DNA from: Candidatus Woesearchaeota archaeon
GTDB lineage: Archaea; Nanobdellota; Nanobdellia; Woesearchaeales; UBA525
DNA length: 9,850 nt
Reading direction: 5' to 3'
Assembly (NCBI GenBank): GCA_003694385.1
Contig: RFKA01000025.1
Location: 1-9,850 of the forward strand
Shown here: one piece after another, positions 6,209 to 9,850 of the stretch
Layout: each line of letters opens with the position of its first letter
Position numbering within the stretch: position 1 is the first letter of the stretch
Position numbers and translations under genes: made by a program
The notes under the pieces: model-generated
What the model was told of the DNA's origin: nothing
The model's database searches: none
The model's input: only the letters and a program-made list of their open reading frames with translations

Positions 6209-6915
6209 AGGCGATAGCGGGCAGCGTCAAATCGCTTGTTACGTGGGTCACCAGCAGGGAAGTGCATGTGGAGGCAGCGTATACTCGTGAGGGCGACAGG
6301 CTTTGCACCCTGCGCAACAGCGTCCCGGTAGAACAGGATGTCCTCCCCTGCGCCCCGCGCGTTCAGCCGGAAAGGGCACGCCTCGATGATTCTGCGCGCA
6401 ACGAACGTACAACCGAGTCCTGCGGCGCCGATGGAGAGGCACTCATTCTCGAGGACTTCGCGGAGCGTCGCCCGGCGCGCCTTCCCATTCACGTCGATGA
6501 AAATACAGGGCTGGATACGAGGGCTCCCCTGCTGTGAGAACACGTTGAGGTAGACGCCCGTCGCGAGTTCCGCTCCTGACTGGAGAAACGTCGTGAGGGT
6601 CTCGGGAGGAATGATAACGTCGCTGTCGACGAACAGCACGGACTGATACTTGTTCTCGAGGACGAAATCACGCGCGGCCTTGCGGCTCGCGAGGATGCGG
6701 CCGAAGCGTCCCTCTCCGCGCGCCCGGAGCACCGTCCATCGGCCAGGGAACCGCCGTTCTAATGCCTGCTCGAGCCGTCGCTGGTACCAGTCACTCGCCG
6801 AGTTATCGACAAAGAGCACATCAAAGTCCGGGTGGGTCTGTGCTTTAAGGGCGTCGAGCATCGTGTCAAGCGCGTATTCTTCACCATCATAAGTCACGGA
6901 AGCAACAAGGATCAT
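6205..6915 (-). CDS. GT-A fold (family 2-like) glycosyltransferase
   Basis: This 236-residue protein has the layout of a small soluble family-2-like glycosyltransferase that moves a sugar from a nucleotide-sugar donor. It opens with the strand MILVASVTYDGEE, then DVLFVDNSASD (32-42), a loop typical of nucleotide binding. The metal-binding D-x-D is DSD at 97-99 in SVLFVDSDVIIPPE. A GAGED motif (188-192) provides the likely catalytic acids, and CLHMHFP (214-220) the late histidines. There is no membrane segment. The frame is open to 7011, but ATG 6915 is chosen because the extra 32 codons look non-coding and a TATA element lies inside them, about 29 bases from 6915. Donor and acceptor are unknown; protein N-glycosylation or surface glycan work is plausible. 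It is coupled to the RNA-binding protein gene by an ATGA overlap. Confidence 0.85.
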   Translation of the reverse strand: MILVASVTYDGEEYALDTMLDALKAQTHPDFDVLFVDNSASDWYQRRLEQALERRFPGRWTVLRARGEGRFGRILASRKAARDFVLENKYQSVLFVDSDVIIPPETLTTFLQSGAELATGVYLNVFSQQGSPRIQPCIFIDVNGKARRATLREVLENECLSIGAAGLGCTFVARRIIEACPFRLNARGAGEDILFYRDAVAQGAKPVALTSIRCLHMHFPAGDPRNKRFDAARYRL

Positions 6916-6940
6916 GCTGTGCTGTAACGACGACTCCCTT

Positions 6941-6948
6941 CTTAAAGC
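6941..6948 (-). promoter_or_regulatory. TATA-like element of the glycosyltransferase gene
   Basis: On the minus strand this reads GCTTTAAG, centred about 29 bases before ATG 6915. This fits a short or absent leader and supports the shorter gene model. Confidence 0.55.
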
Positions 6949-7005
6949 TATGCACGGAGCCGCCCACGAGCTAGTCAGTAACGAGCCGTCAGCCAACCCC
7001 CTGCG

Positions 7006-7030
7006 AAGCATTAAAAGGAAGCATTAAAAG
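7006..7030 (+). promoter_or_regulatory. Duplicated TATA element (12-bp direct repeat) before the protease gene
   Basis: AAGCATTAAAAG occurs at 7006-7017 and again at 7019-7030, one base apart. The second copy's ATTAAAAG is centred about 26 bases before ATG 7053, giving a leaderless start. The first copy would start transcription near 7036-7040. There an ATG at 7036 opens a six-codon frame (MLNLRQ) that ends in a TGA overlapping ATG 7053. Two alternative starts for one gene are thus possible. Confidence 0.65.
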
Positions 7031-7052
7031 CAGCAATGCTGAATCTGAGACA

Positions 7053-7919
7053 ATGAAGCACCCTCCACGCACCACAGCACTCCTCTTGCTTCTCTTCTTC
7101 GCGGCGCAAGTTGTGGGGCTCGCGCTCGTCAACCTCAGCATTGCAGACCTGAAACCAACGCCTACTGGGGAAGTGGAACTCGCTCACAGTAGCACCGCCA
7201 TCGGCGAGCGCCCCCAGTTTACTGGGTATGAGAGCTTCCTCTATCTCGTGTTCGGCGTCGTCGCAGGCACGCTTCTCCTCCTTTTCATCATTAAGCTGGG
7301 ACGGCTGCGTCTCTGGAAGCTCTGGTTTTTCTTCGCGGTTTTCCTCTCGACGAGCGTCGCATTCGGCGTCCTCTTGCCGCGCCCACTCGCTCTCGCATTG
7401 GGGGCTGTCCTCGCGTATCTCAAGGTCTTCAGGAGGAGCGTACTCATCCACAACCTCACAGAGATATTCATCTATAGTGGCATCGCTGTGCTCCTCGTCC
7501 CGCTCTTCGACCTCTTCTGGGTCACGGTGCTCCTCATCGTTATCAGCCTGTATGACGTTATCGCCGTGAACAAGACAAAACACATGGTGCACCTCGCAAA
7601 GTTCCAGACGAAAAGCGGCTTATTCGCCGGCCTCATGCTCGGGAAACCCGCGACGCACCCCACGAAGACGACGAAACGCGCCGCCATCCTTGGCGGCGGT
7701 GACATTGCCTTCCCACTCTTGTTCGCGGGTGTCGTGATGGAGCATCTCATCAGCAAGGGCGTGCCGAAACTTCTCGCGCTCTACCAAAGCCTCCTCATCC
7801 CCCTCTTCACTGTGGCCGCACTCTTCCTCCTCTTCACTAAAGCACAGAAAGACAAGTTCTATCCCGCAATGCCTGCAGTGACCGCCGGCTGTCTCATTGG
7901 ACTCTTCTTTCTTCTCTGA
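7053..7919 (+). CDS. Presenilin/SPP-like intramembrane aspartyl protease (family A22)
   Basis: This 288-residue polytopic membrane protein carries all three signatures of archaeal presenilin/signal-peptide-peptidase homologues. The first catalytic aspartate is D168 in SLYDVIAV, the second is D217 in the GxGD motif LGGGDIAFP, and PAMP at 271-274 stands for the PAL motif. About nine hydrophobic segments are visible: one at 8-28, five between about 60 and 175, and three after 210. A polar loop follows the first segment (30-58), and the loop KTKHMVHLAKFQTKSGLF joins the two catalytic helices. The family cleaves peptide bonds inside the membrane, often in leftover signal peptides or membrane anchors. 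The PAL variant is changed (PAM) but keeps both prolines. No substrate is evident; the SRP RNA and lipoprotein nearby are only suggestive. Start at ATG 7053 is leaderless by TATA spacing. Confidence 0.92.
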   Translation: MKHPPRTTALLLLLFFAAQVVGLALVNLSIADLKPTPTGEVELAHSSTAIGERPQFTGYESFLYLVFGVVAGTLLLLFIIKLGRLRLWKLWFFFAVFLSTSVAFGVLLPRPLALALGAVLAYLKVFRRSVLIHNLTEIFIYSGIAVLLVPLFDLFWVTVLLIVISLYDVIAVNKTKHMVHLAKFQTKSGLFAGLMLGKPATHPTKTTKRAAILGGGDIAFPLLFAGVVMEHLISKGVPKLLALYQSLLIPLFTVAALFLLFTKAQKDKFYPAMPAVTAGCLIGLFFLL

Positions 7920-7920
7920 G

Positions 7921-8685
7921 CTATTTGCCGAGAGCCACTTCCAGGCCGTCCTTGGCAGCGGTGACTGTGACTTTCGTCGCGCGCTGAATGCTCCGCGCGA
8001 TATGCACGGGGTCCTGGGCGAGGAGTTTCGCACCAAACCCTGTGAGGAAGGCGCGCTTTGGCTTCGCCCGCTTCAAGAGTGTGGTGACCTCCTCCACGTT
8101 CAACGCCCCCTCTTCGCTCGTCCCGGCGGGGTGGCGGCAATGTACGATGAGCACGTCAAGCTTCTTATACGCATCAGGGAGTTCTTCATACCACCCCGTT
8201 ACGCCCGTGTAGCCTATGCGGAGCTCGTGGGTTGAGAGGATGAGGCCGACGGCGGTAGGGTCCGGGCTCCTGCTCGGCACAGCAGAAATCGTTACGTCGT
8301 TCACACCAACGCGCGCGCCAGGAGTGAGCGTCATGAGTCCCTCGAGGAAACGCCGATACTTCGGGAGGAGTCGTACGCCGCCATTACCATCGATTACTTG
8401 CTTGCTCGCGAGGAGAACGCCGTGGCGGTCAATGCCCTCATACGTCATCGCGCTAATCGCTGCGTTGACATCTCCGCTTGTGAAGAGGTGGTCGCTCGTG
8501 GCGAGAATCGCAATCGTTGCTCGCGGACTCACGCCCGCCATCTTGCAACCAACGAGGCTCCCTGGCCCAGGATCAATATGGAACTGGTTGTCCGCGAGCA
8601 TCATGATGACGCCGCCAGAACCACGCACTTGCTTGATGACCGTTTCAGCATCGCCTGCCGTGCCCAGAAAGACGAGTTTGTCCAT
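7921..8685 (-). CDS. Metallo-beta-lactamase-fold protein lacking the metal site (probable pseudoenzyme)
   Basis: This 254-residue protein follows the full layout of archaeal MBL-fold hydrolases of the RNase Z-like/UPF0173 kind: VFLGTAGDAETV start, FHIDPGPGSLV (35-45), IAILATSDHLFTSGDVNAAI (58-77), PDPTAVGLIL (141-150), RIGYTGVTGW (156-165), AKPKRAFLTGFG (207-218). The metal ligands are nearly all gone. Where HxHxDH is expected it reads S64-D-H66-L-F68-T69. The later His, Asp, His and His positions are S140, V162, A194 and G216. Only one His of the first motif remains. The fold motifs around them are well kept, so it is probably expressed but not a zinc hydrolase; it could bind nucleotide or nucleic acid. 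An SD-like GGTGAGG precedes the ATG. Ligand mapping is by eye against remembered family sequences. Confidence 0.85.
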   Translation of the reverse strand: MDKLVFLGTAGDAETVIKQVRGSGGVIMMLADNQFHIDPGPGSLVGCKMAGVSPRATIAILATSDHLFTSGDVNAAISAMTYEGIDRHGVLLASKQVIDGNGGVRLLPKYRRFLEGLMTLTPGARVGVNDVTISAVPSRSPDPTAVGLILSTHELRIGYTGVTGWYEELPDAYKKLDVLIVHCRHPAGTSEEGALNVEEVTTLLKRAKPKRAFLTGFGAKLLAQDPVHIARSIQRATKVTVTAAKDGLEVALGK

Positions 8686-8716
8686 TCCCCCCTCACCGCG
8701 GACTAAAGAGCTGGGA

Positions 8717-8726
8717 GATTTAAAGG
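8717..8726 (-). promoter_or_regulatory. TATA box of the MBL-fold gene
   Basis: On the minus strand this reads CCTTTAAATC, centred about 36 bases before the ATG at 8685. A leader of about 10 bases would result, containing the SD-like GGTGAGG at about 8688-8694. This gene is therefore led rather than leaderless. The element lies about 30 bases from the divergent SRP RNA promoter. Confidence 0.65.
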
Positions 8727-8748
8727 TTTCGACGTCAACGCAACGGCA

Positions 8749-8758
8749 AGTATTTAAG
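8749..8758 (+). promoter_or_regulatory. TATA box of the SRP RNA gene
   Basis: AGTATTTAAG is centred about 25 bases before 8778-8780, where the conserved SRP RNA 5' sequence begins. It sets the likely 5' end of the RNA. Confidence 0.7.
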
Positions 8759-8777
8759 TGCTCGTGGCTTCCTCAGC

Positions 8778-9046
8778 AGTGCTAGGCCGGGGGGCTCATC
8801 CTCCCCTGTGAGCGCAAACGGATGTGGGCGCGGCCGAAGCCCGCGGGGCGGGTTCACGCTCGTGAGACCAGGTGTCTCTGTGCGACCGTCGATCCTGCGT
8901 CCTCGTTGACGTGATTCATACTGAACCAGGTCAGGCCGGGAACGGAGCAGCCTTAAGGGTGCATTGCGTGTATCGGGGGTTGCGCAGGGGAGGAACCACA
9001 GAGTAACACCCCTCATGACGAGGGCTCCACCCGCGGGCACGCACCT
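8778..9046 (+). ncRNA. ffs: Signal recognition particle RNA (archaeal 7S RNA)
   Basis: The roughly 270-base RNA has both conserved SRP domains. In the 5' Alu domain are GCTAGGCCGGGGGG (from 8781), a helix 3 stem GCTCA/TGAGC (8794-8798 with 8809-8813), the U-turn TGTGA at 8807-8811 and GGCCGAAGCCCG (8832-8843). In the S domain, helix 8 carries GGTCAGG (8929-8935), a CCG/CGG stem (8936-8938 with 8943-8945) capped by the GGAA tetraloop 8939-8942, and AGCAGCC (8946-8952), the SRP54 binding site. Long helix 5 closes with GCCCGCGG (8839-8846) pairing perfectly to CCGCGGGC (9031-9038). GTGC (8779-8782) can pair with GCAC (9041-9044), the archaeal helix 1 joining both ends. The 5' end comes from TATA spacing and the 3' end from that pairing and the following T-rich CTTTCTT. 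It directs SRP54/SRP19-dependent membrane targeting. Confidence 0.95.
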
Positions 9047-9051
9047 TTCTT
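9045..9051 (+). terminator. T-rich termination region of the SRP RNA
   Basis: CTTTCTT immediately follows the last base pairs of helix 1. T-rich stretches end archaeal transcripts, so this is the likely stop of the SRP RNA. The perfect hairpin at 9061-9076 may add to it. Confidence 0.45.
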
Positions 9052-9060
9052 CGACTCGGT

Positions 9061-9076
9061 GAATCAACGGTGATTC
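9061..9076. repeat. Perfect inverted repeat after the SRP RNA
   Basis: GAATCA and TGATTC flank the four-base loop ACGG, forming a perfect 6-bp hairpin. It sits between the SRP RNA 3' end and the tandem repeat at 9076-9107. It could be a backup terminator or a protein-binding palindrome. Confidence 0.6.
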
Positions 9077-9107
9077 TGTACCTAGTCGTAACTGTACCTG
9101 GTCGTAA
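9076..9107. repeat. 16-bp tandem repeat, two copies
   Basis: CTGTACCTAGTCGTAA (9076-9091) and CTGTACCTGGTCGTAA (9092-9107) differ at one base. They lie about 95 bases upstream of the potassium channel gene. A two-copy non-coding repeat at this place may be an operator for a DNA-binding regulator, but nothing in the window names the protein. Confidence 0.7.
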
Positions 9108-9114
9108 AAAAGGA

Positions 9115-9156
9115 ATAAATAGGTATAAAAACGTAGGTATAAAAACGGTTATAAAG
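9115..9156 (+). promoter_or_regulatory. Stack of TATA-like elements within a 14-bp tandem repeat
   Basis: TAGGTATAAAAACG occurs twice in perfect tandem, at 9120-9133 and 9134-9147. It is flanked by ATAAATAGG (9115-9123) and by GGTTATAAAGG (9147-9157). Together with CTATAAAAG at 9172-9180, up to five TATA-like boxes lie in 65 bases, far more than one promoter needs. They may give several start sites or bind TBP variants. Confidence 0.6.
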
Positions 9157-9171
9157 GAACTGAAAGGAGAA

Positions 9172-9180
9172 CTATAAAAG
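9172..9180 (+). promoter_or_regulatory. Proximal TATA box of the potassium channel gene
   Basis: CTATAAAAG is an excellent archaeal TATA box centred about 26 bases before ATG 9202, so the transcript would start at or next to the start codon. This supports 9202 over the in-frame ATG at 9223. Confidence 0.75.
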
Positions 9181-9201
9181 GGCAAGGGTGCTGGAGAACC
9201 C

Positions 9202-9651
9202 ATGGAACGCACTGGGTTCCTCATGGAGAAATTGAGTGTCGCTCTCCTCCTTATTGCGACACTCCTGCTTGGGGGTATGCTCTTCTTCCATTTCATCGAG
9301 GGGCTCTCATTCGTGGACGCGTTCTATTTTGTTGGTATCACCCTCACAACAGTTGGTTACGGCGACTTCGTCCCGACGACCCCCCTCTCAAAGGTTATCA
9401 CAGTGCTCTTTAGCTTTCTCGGTATTGGACTCGTCTTCTATAGTATGAATGTGCTCGCCCGCGCAGCTTTTGAACAGCAAGAGCGCCGCATGCGCCACCT
9501 TTTCGAGAAACACGAGAGACGCATTCTCTCGCAAGCCGTTGAGAAAACTGAGGAGGCAGTCGAGAAAGCAGAAACCCTCTTCGAGAAAACAGAGAGCTGG
9601 GCGGAGAAAGAACTCAAGAAGGCAGAGGCTGCAAAACGCTCGAAGAAGTGA
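9202..9651 (+). CDS. Two-TM potassium channel with cytosolic coiled-coil tail
   Basis: This 149-residue protein is a KcsA/MthK-like pore unit: TM1 at about 11-32, the pore helix and selectivity filter TVGYGD at 50-55, and TM2 at about 63-86 with the glycine hinge region SFLGIGLVFYS. Four such subunits would form a K+-selective channel in the cytoplasmic membrane. There is no voltage sensor and no RCK/TrkA domain. The tail (about 90-149) is a charged helix rich in Glu, Lys and Arg, with repeated EKxE and KTE(E/S) patterns, likely a coiled coil that holds the tetramer together. A Lys-rich end closes it. An in-frame ATG at 9223 would shorten it by seven residues; TATA spacing favours 9202. Gating cannot be told from sequence. 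The stacked TATA repeats upstream suggest special regulation. Confidence 0.92.
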   Translation: MERTGFLMEKLSVALLLIATLLLGGMLFFHFIEGLSFVDAFYFVGITLTTVGYGDFVPTTPLSKVITVLFSFLGIGLVFYSMNVLARAAFEQQERRMRHLFEKHERRILSQAVEKTEEAVEKAETLFEKTESWAEKELKKAEAAKRSKK

Positions 9652-9779
9652 ACCGTCTCGCTAAGTAAACGCTTACCTGGCAGATTTAAAACTCCTCACG
9701 GGCTTCGACAAGGACATTTTTCCATACCCAACACAAAGATTTATAAGGGGTTCGTTGTTCTCCCCCGGAAATCGCCCGA
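9652..9779. other. Intergenic region after the channel gene
   Basis: No gene is seen here. Bases 9683-9690 (ATTTAAAA) are TATA-like. A run of five T at 9717-9721 could end the channel transcript. The sequence then leads to a strong TATA box at 9738-9748. Confidence 0.5.
9738..9748 (+). promoter_or_regulatory. TATA box of an unknown gene at the right edge
   Basis: AGATTTATAAG is a near-consensus archaeal TATA box. Transcription would start near 9768-9770, so a gene running beyond the window is expected. The first possible start in an open frame is GTG at 9780. Confidence 0.55.
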
Positions 9780-9850
9780 GTGCAAGCGTGGAGGGCGGCT
9801 GAACAGCACTTCTCCACGACCATTCAGTGCGAGAGACGAGAAGACCCAGA
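9780..9850 (+). CDS. Possible start of a gene cut by the window edge
   Basis: From GTG 9780 a frame stays open to the end of the window, giving about 23 codons that read like real protein (QAWRAAEQHFSTTIQCERRE). No SD precedes it, and GTG lies about 37 bases from the TATA centre, so a leader of about 10 bases is implied. I do not recognise the product. A second frame is also open here, and a 6-bp stem (GTGGAG 9788-9793 with CTCCAC 9812-9817) means an RNA gene is an alternative. Confidence 0.3.
   Translation, partial: MQAWRAAEQHFSTTIQCERREDP

Noticed and set aside
6916..7011. N-terminal extension of the glycosyltransferase by 32 codons
   Set aside because: The extra residues do not fit the GT-A fold, which begins at MILVASVTYD, and the extension would cover the likely TATA element.
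9076..9147. Short tandem repeats considered as a CRISPR array
   Set aside because: The units are 14-16 bases, directly adjacent without spacers, and no cas gene is present.
9830..9847. GACGAGAAGACCC resembles a conserved 23S rRNA stretch
   Set aside because: Only 13 bases match, the flanks do not, and it lies about 60 bases after a likely transcription start, so it is probably coincidence.

Overview
The window looks like a piece of a small-genome DPANN-type archaeon, most like Woesearchaeota or its Nanoarchaeota relatives. This placement rests on family recall, not on a search. The evidence is archaeal throughout: an archaeal 7S SRP RNA, TATA-like boxes about 25-30 bases before start codons with little or no leader, an archaeal/eukaryotic-type TrpRS, an archaeal RNA-binding protein of the COG1325 type, an archaeal presenilin-like protease and a HerA-type ATPase of the lineage-typical form. 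GC content is moderate to high and genes are packed tightly.

Layout from left to right. Bases 1-186 are an AT-rich promoter region with no convincing gene. On the + strand follow a HerA/DUF87 ATPase (187-1524), a small conserved soluble protein (1624-1932) and a zinc-dependent CMP/dCMP-type deaminase (1957-2400) whose frame is broken by two nearly compensating lesions. A hairpin with a T tract separates these from a long minus-strand block. Read in its own direction the block contains: a GT-A glycosyltransferase (6915-6205) coupled by an ATGA overlap to the RNA-binding protein (6208-5720); TrpRS (5682-4558), which runs into a two-TM membrane protein (4552-4274) and a lipoprotein (4265-3438); and a four-CBS-domain protein (3398-2418) with its own promoter.

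The right half holds a + strand presenilin/SPP-like intramembrane aspartyl protease (7053-7919). It converges, with a single base between stop codons, on a metallo-beta-lactamase-fold protein (8685-7921) that has lost nearly every metal ligand. Divergent from that gene is the SRP RNA (about 8778-9046). After it come a hairpin, a 16-base tandem repeat, a 14-base tandem repeat carrying TATA boxes, and a two-TM potassium channel (9202-9651). The last 200 bases hold a good TATA box and an open frame that runs off the window edge.

Several genes concern the membrane or envelope: SRP RNA, intramembrane protease, K+ channel, lipoprotein, small membrane protein and glycosyltransferase. They are separate transcription units rather than one evident system. 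The best candidates for something new are the metal-ligand-less MBL protein, the doubly frameshifted deaminase and the stacked TATA repeats before the channel gene.
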